DNA of 64,000 nt from Aphis gossypii (taxonomy: Eukaryota; Arthropoda; Insecta; Hemiptera; Aphididae): positions 56,131,213 to 56,195,212 of the forward strand of contig NC_065531.1 in the NCBI RefSeq assembly GCF_020184175.1, read 5' to 3'. The position numbers and the translations under genes are program-made. The notes under the pieces were generated by a model. The model searched no databases. It worked only from the letters and a program-made list of their open reading frames with translations, and had not been told where the DNA came from. How positions within the stretch are numbered: position 1 is the first letter of the stretch; every line of letters begins with the position of its first letter. Of this stretch, positions 12,208 to 26,800 are shown piece by piece.

Positions 12208-13784
12208 TAGGGATGTCAATTGTTTTGTTAACATCGATTTATATTTTTTTTAATATCGATACATTGGCGCTGCAATATCGAACATTTCAACAAAAAATTG
12301 CGCGAAGAACTCGATATATATGGAATTTTGGAAAAATATCGATATTTAAAAAAAAATCAATTATTCTACTGTTGGAACGTTTAATACAATCGACTGAACT
12401 AGAGAGCCTATATAATAATATATATTATTATGTAGGTTCTCTAGATAGAACAATATATAAATTTTAAATGTTTTGAAAGTGCATAAGCGTATTTAAAATG
12501 TATATTTTTGAATATTGGATCAAGTAGTTTAAAACAGAAAGTAAATAAGTTTGTTCAATAAATTCAAACCGTTTTTTCATTTCAGTTATAGAATTTTTAG
12601 ATTGTATGCCAATCTTAAAAATTGGTAACATAATATTAATACTTAAAGTATCGTTGGGAGTGGAATAAGGATAACCACTCATTGTTACTTATTTTTGTTC
12701 TGAACATTTCGTTACTTTTTCAGAATTTCTAGAAAATATACCACTTTTAGTATTTCCAATTTATTTGCTCATTTAATAAAGGCGCATTATTTAAATGTTT
12801 GTTGTACTCTATACTCTATACTTTTATAATCTTTAATTTATTTAAAAAAAAATATTTTAAGTTGAATGATATAAAAAAATCATACCATGCATACCTTTGT
12901 GTGATTCGAGCTTTTATGGTATTTTGAGATACAATGGTGCAACTTTTTTTATATGTTTTAAAAATCCTATGTACTCAATGGACAACGACAGAGAATGGTT
13001 TATTATCTTTGCAGATAAAATACATAATTGCTTCAGTTATTTTAATGTTTCTAAATTATATATTTAATATTTTTTATATTCATAGCTATCAGATTAAGAT
13101 AATAACGTATCTAAATTTTACATTTCAAAGATTATTTTTTTAATTATTATTTCTGTAAGTGTAGGTATTTACATTTGTTATATTTAGAGATTTCAGAAGT
13201 TCGTAATATACCACAGCTTTTACATATTGCATTTCTATTACTATTTTTTCGAAATATTTCCTAACTTTTGATATAGCTTATTAGAGTGTTTAGAAATCAA
13301 TAAAATTAAACAACAGCCGTAAACCTTTAAGTCATATTAATTGATTTATATATTAATATATTATAGAAATACTAAACTAAAATAACTATATAAATAACAC
13401 TTATATTAATTATAAAACATGGGGTATATTCTAAAATAATAAGACCTTATGGCTTATATTTAGATCAAGATACAGACTATACAGAGAATCATCGGACGCG
13501 TTTAGGTCGGGAGACGGTTTATTTTTCTCGCGGGACGAAGTATAATCATACGATTTGTTTTATTAACCACAGTTATATTAAATTATTATTATATATATAT
13601 ATATATTCATTTAATTTTCTTAACAACGGAAATATGTTAAAATTATTTATTCATGAACATTGAAGACAAACATCGATATAATACATTTCAAACATCGGTA
13701 AAGGTTCTAAATATCGAAATTTAACCATCGTTGTAAAATATCGATTATTTTAGCTCAAAACATCGATGTTTTTTGCAATCCTTA
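12208..13784. mobile_element. Non-autonomous TIR transposon (1.58 kb) inside the third duplicate
   Basis: The left end reads TAGGGATGTCAA and the right end, inverted, TAAGGATTGCAA. Both subterminal zones carry many ATCGAT/ATCGATAT words, as is common for binding sites in hAT-like elements. It interrupts the third duplicated segment: sequence left of 12208 and right of 13784 continue the same repeat unit. A perfect target duplication is not visible (agcgaccg versus cctgccag), so the superfamily is uncertain. It has no intact transposase; the small open frames inside look random. A 46-bp near-palindrome sits at 12399-12444. Confidence 0.6.
12399..12444. repeat. 46-bp near-perfect palindrome
   Basis: The arms 'ctagagagcctatataataa' and its inverted partner ('ctagagaacctacataataa' when read on the other strand) meet in an AT centre, with only two mismatches. 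It would form a strong hairpin or cruciform inside the TIR element. Confidence 0.8.
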
Positions 13785-14335
13785 CCTGCCAGCAGGTTTT
13801 GTATGAGTATATTGTGAGAAGCAATCGCGAACGCTACAACTGCTGATGCCAGATACGTTCGTTGAACGTTCGAGCTTCGAAGACTTGACGGACCGACGAC
13901 GACTCATCACCCGATCGGGCCGATCGCCGTGTCATCGCATTTCGGTGAGTGAATTCATAATAATTATTACATTTCTTAAGATTTAACAATATTTTATATA
14001 ACATTTGGAATTCTGTTAAATGATATTGGCTTGATAGTTAGGCTTTTGTCATCATCCGAAAACTGAGCGTCTAGGTGGCAGCCATGACGGTGGTGTGCCA
14101 TATTATGTCACCCGCTATCTCGTGTACCTTAATAGTTCACCGTTTCACACGTTTTCCGACTGTTTTTCATATTCCGTTTCTACGGCAATCCGTTAGGTTG
14201 TTTCCGTAGTAGTTAAGTAGTTCGATTTTTTTGAATGTTGTCCTCGAATGACCGAGAGAATATTTATACGTTCACGATCGCGCGAGTGTTGTAGAGATAA
14301 CACAAATATTGTCGACGGTGTACTTAGTCTTTACG
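13785..14335 (+). promoter_or_regulatory. Putative PCF11 promoter and 5' non-coding exon(s)
   Basis: A locally GC-rich, CpG-containing stretch (13850-13945 and 14040-14330). Two good donor sites are present: TTTCG|gtgagtg at 13945 and TTTACG|gtatgt at 14336. Either could end a 5' non-coding exon spliced to the acceptor at 17794. No TATA box is evident. Alternative first exons are possible; RNA 5' ends would decide. Confidence 0.45.
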
Positions 14336-17300
14336 GTATGTAATTATATTTGAGAATTTTTATTTTTATTTTCTCATTTAACGTGCTCGAGTATTTGTTG
14401 CTAAGTTTAGTTTTATTAAATTCTTCAAACCATATTGTAATTCACCATCTGTTGTCTCATCATCGATTTATGTTATTTTATTGAATAGTTATTACTGAAA
14501 TATCGGTAAACATATAATAATCAATACTTTTATGTTATATTCACTGGGATAGGACCAAGTATTTAAGTACATACATAAAACTTGATTATACAAATTCTTG
14601 ATAAACCTAACCCCAGAATTATTGAAATATAGTAATAAAAATTGAAGAAACATTATAGTGTTTTAGTGTTCTAAATTTCCTTTGTATTATGTAGATCATA
14701 CATTATGTACCTATAATTTTATTTATTTTTTAGAAGATAAATTTATTTTATCTATAATTATTTATGTAGGTATAATGCATTAAAATAGAAATTTGTTATA
14801 TTTTTTAAGTTCCTATTTACTTTACTGAACTTATTCATTTTTTCCATACATTTGTAGTTTTTATATTTTTTTACATTTGAATTTATTTTTCATGGATCTA
14901 TTATTGCTTTATAATTGCATAATATTATGCCAGTGAAAAGATTGTATCAGATAAATACTATCAACTAGTGTAGCAAGAATTGTATTATTGTTTAAATTAC
15001 TATTTCAAGTAATTACTTATCATGTAAAACTTATCGAGGTTACACTAAAATAAACTATTTTATTGTTAGTGAATTAGATTTACTTTAAATATTAACACTT
15101 ATTCTTGATTTAACTTTTACTTAATTTATTGATTATGTTGGTTTAATTTTAAACTCTTATTCTTATTTATGTTCATATAAATTAATATTGTAAGGTGTTC
15201 ATTATAATATGTTATTTTATCAGATCTATGAATTATTGTCTTAAATATAAGCCTAAGTCATGTAATATATTAAAACACTTGCATTTCAAGAAATGTAATT
15301 AATTCATTGTAATAAATTATCTAGTGCATACAAAATTTAAATATTCTTTTAGTTGATCACTTAACAAACAATATAACATAATTATAACTATTAAGTAATT
15401 AATAATTAATTATGCATGTTTTAACAATAAAATGTCTTATTTGTGATTACTAAACAATTTCTAATTTAATGGATTTTTAAATCCAAGGTGTTATCATTAT
15501 AAACAAAATTATTACATATAATTTGATGCATATTATATGGTATTTACCTACTGCCAGTTCAATGAGCATACTATAACTAATTGTATATCAATACTGATAT
15601 TATCTCAGTCATTATTTTGACACATTTTAAACAAGTATTCAACGTTTGTATTTTATGACTTCAGTCTAATTATTATTTACCCTCATTATTTTGATTCAAA
15701 TTAAGAATGTCTATTCTATCATCTTAAATCACGGAGGCTATTAAACTCAAAAAATCACATTAACAATTTAAAAATTTAAGACATTCAAAGTTTATTATTT
15801 ATTATTTTTATACTTCTAAAATTATATTTTGAAATGTTGAGTACTTAATTCACAAATTCAACATTTTTAGCTAATTGTTTTGAATACATTTTTATATTTA
15901 TTTTATATTGAATTTTAGTTTTAGTAATATTTTTTAATAAAAAATAATAATGCAGATATGGCAAAATTACTAGTTTTTATCATTCAAAGTCTGATGTTTC
16001 TCACTCAAAATCTTATATGTCCATCTGAGTAATAGTGTAGTCCACTAATTCGTTTTCTTATTACTTATAAATCTATTTATTCAACAAAATGTCTATAAAT
16101 ATTTTGTCTGTATAAATGAGAATCATATAACAGTAAATTTAAATTAAGTAATGTAGTTTAGTTCAAAAATTTCCCAATTTAAAAAATTGAGAAGTACCTA
16201 CATTTTTTTACTTGTTTATCTTTTATTGTCATACCTACATTAACTTAATAAAAAACTTTTATACTAGACACTGGTTATAATTTGAAATTGTTAAGTACAA
16301 TAAATTGAATTGTATAAAAAATAATAAATGAATCAAATTTTAAATCTTATAGTTATATTACTGATTTTATACTTAGGTAACATTTATTTATTCTATACTA
16401 TTATTAAGTTATATTTTAATTTTGTTGACATAGGTGAAAGCTATTTAGTGTTGTAATAAAATAATCTTGTGGTTCTATAGTTTGATACTTGTAGAAATTA
16501 TTAACGGCCTAATTAAGCTTTTTAAATTAAAATTTATTTTCTCAAGAATTAAAATCAAGGTATTGGTATCTACAAGATTTCCTTAAAAATGTTAATTTTT
16601 ATAATCTTATAATGGTTAGAAATATGTATAAAACCATCTCTTTTTATTGTGTGTTATAGTTATCCATTGAGTTTAGTATTAAATATTTATTATTCAAACA
16701 TATAATCAGTTTTTAATAAAGATTTTGTATCATAATATAAAATAAAATGTGTAGGTAAACTGTTATTAAAAAAAAAAAAAAAAAAAAAAAAACAATGGTG
16801 ACGACTTTTTTTAATGATATAATAAAATTTACTGTTTATAATTGAGTACTTTAAATTATGTTAAGATTATTCTGATTGAGATAATAAGTTGTTATTAAAA
16901 ATAAAATCACTTGTAATGATTGTAAAACAATTTAATTACAATAAAATATGTTTTATTATATTGAATAACAGAAAATGAAAAACTGTTGCAATGGGCAATT
17001 ATATAATTTTTAATATGTATGTACTATTTTTTAAAATATCAAACTCAGTAGTCTGAATAAATAATTAAATTAATATATTTAACCATTATCAGTTTTTATA
17101 AACAATACAGATATTAAAAACATAAATTACCAATAATCCAATAGGTATTTAATATTGGCATAATATTCCTATTTCCAGGCTTATATTTCTGGGATTTGAA
17201 GAAATAATAACATATTATATTATTCATGAATCATAATACATAGCATTAAATCTTTAAATTTAGTTTATATGTAAAATAGCCATAATAATAAATATATTTG

Positions 17301-17794
17301 ATATTATACAGTTGACTGATAGATCTTTGTAATTACATATATTGTTGGTATACCTATAAATAATGACATCTATATTATTCTGATTTAAATATTGAAATAT
17401 GTGATGTATCAAACATTAAATAAAGTCAAATCAATTTTAATATTTTCCCTATATTTTTCGTCTATTAATTTCTAATTAACATGTATAAAGTATAGTATTT
17501 TATACACATTGTATCTTAAATCGTTATTATTAACTAATTTAAAAATGATATTTGACTGCTCAATATTATTAAAGCTACTTATAATTACTGTTAATATAAC
17601 TAGGTACTGAGTTATTACCCTAGATTCAATAAAAGGTTCCATGGGGTTTTTATTATTGGTTAATACATTTTTGTTATGTAACTTATCAAATTATTTAAAA
17701 TTAAAAATACATAAATGGACCATCTAGCTTTTATATTTATGTTAACTACTTTTGAGATAATTGCTAATGTATATTTTATGTTTTTATGTTTTAG
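14336..17794 (+). other. PCF11 first intron
   Basis: Intron inferred from the donor at 14336 and the acceptor 'tgttttag' at 17794. AT-rich with no gene seen. It holds a 25-nt A homopolymer at 16768-16792. Confidence 0.45.
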
Positions 17795-17840
17795 TTGTAG
17801 AAGTATTGAAACTTTTAATGTGGACAAAACAAAATCAATA

Positions 17841-20800
17841 ATGACTGCCAAGGAAAAAGAAGTAGCAGAAGAATATTTTAATGCCCTGGCCGACCTCAAC
17901 ATCAATAGCAAGCCTTTGATTAATATGTTGACAATGCTAGCTGAAGAGAACTCAGCTTATGCGCCAATCATTGTACAGTGTATTGAAAGACAACTGCATA
18001 AGGTTTTTAAACTTTATAATAGTAATGAATATTTTACAGTCATAACAGAGGGATATTCACTGCATTATGAACCCAAATTACTTGCTTTTAAGTATATTGA
18101 TCCTACCTAATATAATTAAAATGTAATATTACGGGAAATATTTTATTTGTAGTAGAATATCCAATATCTATATTAATGAATTTAGATTGCTTAATATGCA
18201 GATTTTGGGTAATGGCTGCTGAAATCATCCCTCTGGCTATGATGACATATATTTAGTTAAAGTACAAATATATGTGAATATTTACAATATTTAAACAACA
18301 TGAAATAAAAATATATGATGTGACTAAATATGGTTTACGTCCTTTTTGGTCCTCTTTTTTTTCTTTTTTTCTTTTTATTTAATATCTGGTTAATATTTTT
18401 TTAAAAGCTTAGTAAGAATATGAAAAATAAATGGTTTACTTTTTAAAATAATAGGTTTATTAGCAAATATGTATTGTAAATGAAACAAAATTATAATACT
18501 AGTGCTGTATTTAATATAATTTTTTTGAAAGTGTAAATAAAATCTAAAAATTGATAAATAATGTTTCTTTAACATTTGCTTTACATTTATGACACCTATA
18601 CTCAATACATAACATATTGGTAAAGATACAAAATTTTATTAAGTTGTTGAAAAGATGATCATTTTTTTAAAAAAAAAATGCTTTATCTTATTTGTGTTTG
18701 GAGATAATCCAACTCCAGAAGACTTCAAGTTTTGACCACTTCAAAGTTACATAGAAAATAATGGATCTGTGTGAATCTGGTTGAATGAGTTGATAACTTA
18801 TAAAATTTGAAGTTTCGCCTTTATGTTATTTACTGCAATTAGTAAAAAAACATAGAGGTAGGTATCAAAAAGATGGTGATCATAATTATTTTTGATTGCG
18901 GATATATTGTGTTCATTTAGTATGTAATAAACATACAATTGAACACTCCAGTGTTTCAATCAATGGGTTTAATTTTATTCCTGAAGTTTGTTGAAAAAGT
19001 GAAGAATATAAATAAATGTAGATAGGTCATTATTTAATTTATCCCAAAAATAAAGTTGTACTGTAGGTTTAGGGCAGTAAAAGTTAAATTTTTTTATTAG
19101 ATAACAATTTCTTTAATTTGACATTATTTAGTATTATGTTAAGTATCATATCATGGCCCGTATCATGGTGTTTTATAATTTGCTTCAACAAGTATTTTTC
19201 TGTTACGTGCGTTAAATTTGTTTTGTTTTATTTATAAGAAGCTATATTTTTTCATTATAAAAAACATTGATTATAGTTTCTAAATAATGTCTTAATTGAT
19301 AAAATAAATTAAACTATTAGGTGTTGTAATTTTTATACAGACTTTAGAAATACTACTTTCAGGTATAAGTTTTATCTAGTGGTTATTTACTTTTATTTTT
19401 AAAATGTGTACAAACACAGGTATTAGATACATACACGTTAGGTAGTTCTTAATCAACCCCAAAAGTTTTACTATCAAATATATAATAACATACAATACTA
19501 TTTAGAGTAATTTATATCATTTAAAATAGTTAAAATTTGAGCTACTAATTATGTAATATAGAATTTATTTATTTTCTTTAACAAACTATGATTATATTAT
19601 TTACATTTTATAAAAATGTGGCACTAGTGTTGTAGTATAGTATGGTTATCAGTTATCATTTTTTCGTCTTTTATTCCTCAGTACAAGTCTTAAATAAATA
19701 TAATAATGTGTTTTTTCTTTATAATAAAGTAGGGAATATATATATTAAATTAATCAACATAAACAATGTCATTATTTTTAAAATATGATAAACAGATATA
19801 GTTTATATATTCCTTAAAAAAAAAAAAAATTATTTTAGCGTTTTAATAATTTGTTTTTAACTATAAATTTAACATCACTTATAGTTATGATAAATTTAAT
19901 TTTGGTTGAGTTTGTCAGTGAAAATATTTTATATTAAATAAATATTATTTTACTTTATTAATCTATTTATAAATGGTATGTTGTACTCCTAAAATATTAA
20001 GTATTAATTATTTAAAAATGATTAAGTGTGTGTAGATAGTAATCTAGTTTGTGCCATTATCTATAGATCTACTATATATTTTTTTTGAGAGGAGGGGAAC
20101 AAAAACTTCATATTATATATTATATTATATTATTTTGGTTATACAATATTTAGGATTTGTTGTTAAGCTTTACAAATATAACTGTCAAAGGATGAATACG
20201 GGCCCCTCGGGCTCCCTCTTGAATATGCCACTGTAGTTGGATGTATAAGTACAAAAAATTCTAAATAAAATGTATAATATTTATTTTTTAATAACATTAA
20301 TTAATAATATTTTAATTGATATTATATTAATTGATAATATATCTTCTGTGTATTGGCAAGTTGCATCAACACTAGTACAATAACAACTTTTATCTTGTTA
20401 AGATTAGTTAAATGTCCTAGCTAAACTCTACTTATCAACTTTGGCTAACCGCTGAAATTCACATAAACTTATTTTTCCTCAGAAAACTCATTTCTTCTGA
20501 TATTAATGCTCCCTCTCTTTCTCTTGTAAATTTTAAAATACTCTCAGGTCTTACAAAATTCCTTTTCATATTCTTCTCTACTCAATCAATTAATTGTTAA
20601 ATGAAACTGGCCAATGAGGCCCCTATTTTCTTAATGAATGAATCTTAGCGGTATGCACTTGTTATATCATACTTATCTATATTTGTTGTTTACTAACTTT
20701 TATATTTTTTGGTTTTACATCATGTTATATGTACCCTATTTACTCGGCCACAAATCCATTTTGAATAAAATAAAACAAAAGAGTATTTGTTTTGTTAAAT

Positions 20801-23800
20801 TTTTAATCGTTAAAAACCATTTGAAATTATAATATTGTAGATATTTATTTTCTTTAACTTTTTAATGTAGTAAAAATTTGACAAAATCTCAAAATATAAT
20901 AAATTTACATTAATGTTACCTCAGTTGCAACAAATTTTTCTATTAATGTATCAACTAAGAATATTTTAATGAAGCCTATAGAATTTCTTTTAAGATACAA
21001 ATTGTATAGCCTTGAGAACTCAATTTGATCAAAATATTTAACAATGCATAATATGATTATGTTCAATTTATAAACTTACAACTCTAAACATTATTATTAA
21101 AATTAAAATAATTTTATAAATATTACCCTGAAACAATAATTGAAGACTAATTATACTTGAAAAATAAGCCATTTAGTCTTAAATACAATATAATATGTAT
21201 ACTGATTTTTAAAACAAAAATTGGTTTTCTTACCAAAATTGTTGTTAACAAACTTGTACTATGCTTTGAATTCATATTTTGTTTTGAAAATTGTTATTAA
21301 TACAATAAATAATATTTATATTATCTTTATTGTAATAAATAAGTTGAAGTATTATTATTAATTACATTTTTTTTTTATTATAAAAAATAAGAATTTTATA
21401 CAATTTATATTGTTATTAAAACAATTCTTATTTGTATATATACAGTTTATTTTCAAATAAATTAAACATTATTTTTTAAATATTCATTGTCAAACTATCC
21501 CATATATATATATATATATATGTATATATGCAATCATAAATATGTTTAATATGTTAATTTGACATAATCAGTTAATTTAAATTATACCATTTTTCAATTG
21601 TCATATTTATATTTTTAAATATATACATACATTTAGTATAATGTTAAGTGTATTTAAGCGAATTTTTGAGTTTTCTTAATACTAGTTGATGTAGAAACCT
21701 AGAGAATCCAGGTGGCTTAATCAATTTAAATAATATAGCTTTATAAATAACATGGGAATTCATCTTAGCTTACCTAATTACTGTTTTCTTACTTGTGCTT
21801 AGTCATAAATAAAAATTACAATAATATTAAAATACATTTTATTAGTATTATTATTTTTTTTTACTTATTGATATAGTTATGAAAACTATGGTATAGTCTA
21901 TAAATAATAGTATATTATATTTTTCTTTAGTGCCTTAATTTAATTTATAATAGATCTAACTTTGGTATATAATATATTTTTGATATTAATAAGAAACATT
22001 AGGATAAAAATAATATTTTCAATGTATATTGTAATTATAGTACTTGGTTTATTGTAAACTATCTATTTTGTTACGTAAAAAAATAAAATAGAATAAAACA
22101 CAATCTATAAATATATGATCAAAATTAAAAGTAACAAGTGTTAAATTTATTGAGATCAAAATGGTTGCCTTAATCTGCACATAATGGAAAATTCTAGAAG
22201 ATACTCTGGAAGAGTATGGAGGACCGCAAGGATGAAACCATTGTTCAGGTTTGTTTTTAAACTTACATTTAATATTAATTATATTCAGGTGCAGGCCGAC
22301 AGCAAGTTACCAGTGCTTTATTTAATTGACTCAGTCATGAAAAACATTGGACAACCATATACACCACTTTTCGTTCAAAATATTGAGAAACTTTTTGCTA
22401 GCACTTTCATTAAAGTAAATATTATATTATATTATCAACTTACTTAGTGCAATGTTTTATATAATATCTGCTTTATCTTAGGTTGATGAAAAAACTAGAG
22501 CAAATATGTATAAATTACGTTCTACGTGGAATGACGTTGTATCAGCTACAAAGCTTCATGCTCTTGATGTAATTATTCATTCAATGGATAAAAATTGGCC
22601 TCTGAGTGCTGCTCCACCAAACATTCATGTTAATCCAAAATTTTTAAATAATGTATATAAATTTATTTTTTATTGCCTGGTTTACATGGTGTGAATTACC
22701 ATTATATTATACAATGTAAAATGTTTAAAGTTATTTTAATTTTTTTTTTGATAATTTAATACAACATAAGATGTTAATAATTATTCTATTAGGAATTTAT
22801 ACACTATGTAAACCTGGTTCAATAGAAATATAGTTATCAGTATTAAAAATGTTTTAATTTTTCAGGTTAATCATACTGAGACTCCAAAACCTGTACAACC
22901 AATTGTACCCAGTGATGACGAGGCATCGCTACGGGAAAAATTCATTAAGAAACAAAAAGAATTACTTGAACTACAGCAAAAAAAATTGGAACTAGAATTA
23001 CTGCAAACCAAAAACCAAATTGAAATTCAAAAGAAAAGATCAATGAACAAGATAAATCTATCAAAAGTAAATATATTTTATATTTTGTATTCACTTAAAA
23101 ACTGTTATTTATTTAAAACAATTACAGAATACTTTTAACGCAAGTACATCATCTTCGACTGTGAGTATTTCACCTTCAAATGAAGATATATATTCGAAAA
23201 TACAGTCATCTGAAAATCCTCGAAGAGTAACTGAAAATCCAGTTAAAGTTATTGACGTACAATCTTCCATTGGTTCTGAGTCGCCTTCAATGCCAATTAA
23301 AGTTATTGTTTCACCTTCTAAAAAATTTCAACCAACATCTTTACCTTCAGTACAACAACCATTTAAAAATTCTCCGCAATCATTTGTGCCACAACAACAA
23401 AATACAGAAATGGTAATTATAAATTAATTATTAAATAAATATATAAATTAATTAATTAATAAACGTTTTATATAGGTTATTTCCAGTCCAATATTCAATG
23501 TTAACCAACCAACTGCCAAAATCGCCCCAGTCAGTACACAATTATTACAAACTCTAAACCGTGACCCACGCTTAAGAAAAGTTGATACTGTTGTAAAGCC
23601 ATCACCTTCACTTACTAATGATGTGAAACAATCAATTCTCAAAATTAAAGATGATAAAAAAATTGATAAACCCAAAAGAGACAACAGTAAGCACCGTGAA
23701 TCAAAAAGAAAAGAAAGAAGTCCAAGCTGTTCACCTTCTAAAACAGAATTTTCAAAAAAAATACATAAAAAACCTGACCGCAAAGAAAGAAACTTAAAAG

Positions 23801-26800
23801 ATGAAAAATATCACAAAAAAAGAGATGATAAAAAAAAAATTAAAGAGCTGGACTTAAAGAAAAAGAACATATTATCAAATATAAAAGTTGACGAACAGGA
23901 TGAAACAGAAATTATGAAATGTGCAATACTGCCAAAGATTGAAGATAAAATATTCAAAGACAAACCTAATAATGATACTAGTCATGAAACTATTAAAATT
24001 AATGTTTCTAAAGAAAAAGACTTAATTACTGGAGTAGTTAATGAAGGTGATAACAAAAATTCTGAAAATATTATTTCTGAACTAGAAAAAACCGATTCTC
24101 TGGAAGATTCTGATTCTTTAAAACGTCTTCGTAAGTACATGCAAACTATGAAGAAATCACCCGACCCATCAACTGTTGCTACTTCACCATTAGAAATGAA
24201 AATTGACTCAGACACTCATGCTGTAAAATCCAATCAAAGTAAGATTATAATGTCTGATCAGTTATATTTTATCATAAAAATTACTGTTGGCGATTTGTTG
24301 TTATTTTTAAATAAACTGGATAATTTTCTTCGCCATAATAAAATAAAAACAATTTCACCTTTTCAGAAAGTCCTATTATCTTGTATATGAATGATTTATC
24401 TATCAGCCAACATTTTGGTGGATATTGTTATTATTTTTTATTACAATATTTATTTATACAAATTAAGGCGTTTTCTCATGCATTAAAGACTACATTTGTT
24501 TTATTTTTAATAAAATACAGCTTATTGGTTGTAATATAAGACAAAAAAAAATGTTTTTATTTACTAATGGAAAATGTATTAATAGTATTGAATATTTTTT
24601 TATCTGCATACAGACCTGAATTTTATCTTATAATTAAATAAATCAACCAGAAAAATTGTTGAAATCTTATGTTTTACTTTGTATTTTAAATTAATAATAA
24701 GTTAATTTAAAACATGATTTGTTAATAATATATATATATATATACATGTATATATATACTTTTTATATTACATATTTTTATGCGTTATAGATTCTGAGTG
24801 GAACAATAACACTATTGCTCTTATAACGTGTATATTTTTTTGAAGGGGCTTACATTTTTAGTGGCTACCTTTATTTTATATATAAGTTAATATTATATTT
24901 TTATCTATATCTGAAAATTTAATTTAAAAGGTACTTCAGATTTATTAAAATTGAAAAAAAGTATTGTTTTCCAAACGTATCATAAATTTGTTAAATTTTG
25001 TTTTTGAAGAAAATATTATTGAGGTTAAGACAAAATGCTTCAAATGTGATATATTGTAGTTGATTGTAAGTTGATCTTGGATTGTAAAATTACAACATTC
25101 TCATAATTTTCCATAGAAATATAAAAATGGAAACAGGCATATAAAAAAAAAAAAAAAACAAAAAATAAACAAAGCTAAGAATAGTTATTAAAAGGTGTGA
25201 TTACTGATTTGATTATAATTACAACCATGTTTAATATGGTAATGGTTAATAACTAAAATAACTAACACAATTGTCATCAGAAACAACTACCTAAGAAGAA
25301 TTACTGTTTATTTTTTAAATTTATACCAAAATATATACATATATATAATTTCCTAAACCAGACTTGAGTTTGAGGTAAATATTTCAACTTAAATGAAAAT
25401 TAAAGGTATTCTTGCAGACATTATTATCAAACAACAAAATGACATTGACCTAAGAATTAAAGTCCCAACTGTGAAGAGGACCTCCGATTCAATCAAAACT
25501 GATGATATTGAACCTGCAGCAAAAAAGAGCAAATCTGAAATCATTGATGAGTAAGTTCCTTTAAGTTTTTCAATGTACACTTGTTAAATAACTAAAAAAA
25601 AAAATATTAGAATTGATAATTTTCATAATTAGCTAGAATAAAATTATATAGCACTCATTTTTATTTATACAGAATATTCTTTATGTTATGAATTGGATGT
25701 CTAAGAATTATCTTCAATTTTTTAATACATTATAATATATTCCCAATATTTTATTTTTCGAAACATAGGCTAGAGATGTAGCACATTTTTGTTTTGAATA
25801 TCATATTTTTTTGTATTAATAAGTTAAAAAAATAATTATTTTGCAGTATATAATCTAAAATGTAAATAAGTTGATTTTTAGATTTTCTTAACTACAAACT
25901 ATTCTATATTATTTGTATTCAGTTTATGACATTTATCAAATGTTAAATATTATGAAGTTATTATACAAATAGTTAATCTCACACATTTATTTCTATTTTC
26001 TGGTATTTTAGTGTTTTAGACTTCAATGTTATAGATTTGCAATATATTTGGACATTGGACATGTGTATGAAATCAACAATACTAGGAAACATTTTGTTAT
26101 TTTTTTATTATAGTATAATTTATTATGTTACTTAAATATTTTATATTTATCTTGTTGTAAATTTATGTTTTTTAAATTTTTAAAAAATTTATTTTAAAGC
26201 ATACTCATTTTTCAAATTATTTTGTCATTGAAATATTTAATACATAATAATTTTATTTAGCATCTAATGTTAAGATGCATACACAGCAATATTAATTTTG
26301 CCAATCCATTCTCATATACTCCATAAAGTAAACTTCTGAAATATTAAGTGTCCTTTAAATATATAATATAAATTATAAATGTATGATATTTGAAAACAAT
26401 AAAATATTAACAATTTCATTCAGTATATGTATATAACTGGTAGTAAGTCAAGTTTTAGTCAAAAATCTATTGTCTGGAATCCTTAAATATCTCTTGATAA
26501 ACTAATTATGTAATAGGTAAAATAATTTGTAAATATTTATTTTACCTGGCACCTGTACAGATTAAAATTTTTATTATATTTTTATATAAAAATAGTTGTA
26601 ATACCGTGTTAGTATTCCATACAATAACATACACTTGATACAGATAACTTTTCTACAACAAATTTTTATAATATTTTGCTTGGTTTAAATTGAATTATTT
26701 TATTATACTACGTCATTCATAATTAAAAAAAAAAAAAAAAAAAAAATACTAATTTGTAGGTATAATAATCTATACATAAATCTTATATATTTTACATAAC

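Noticed and set aside
22184..22288. Upstream extension of the second PCF11 exon (open frame from an ATG at 22184)
   Set aside because: The extension does not resemble the CID, whereas the acceptor at 22288 joins ...RQLHK to VQADSKLPV exactly at family length.
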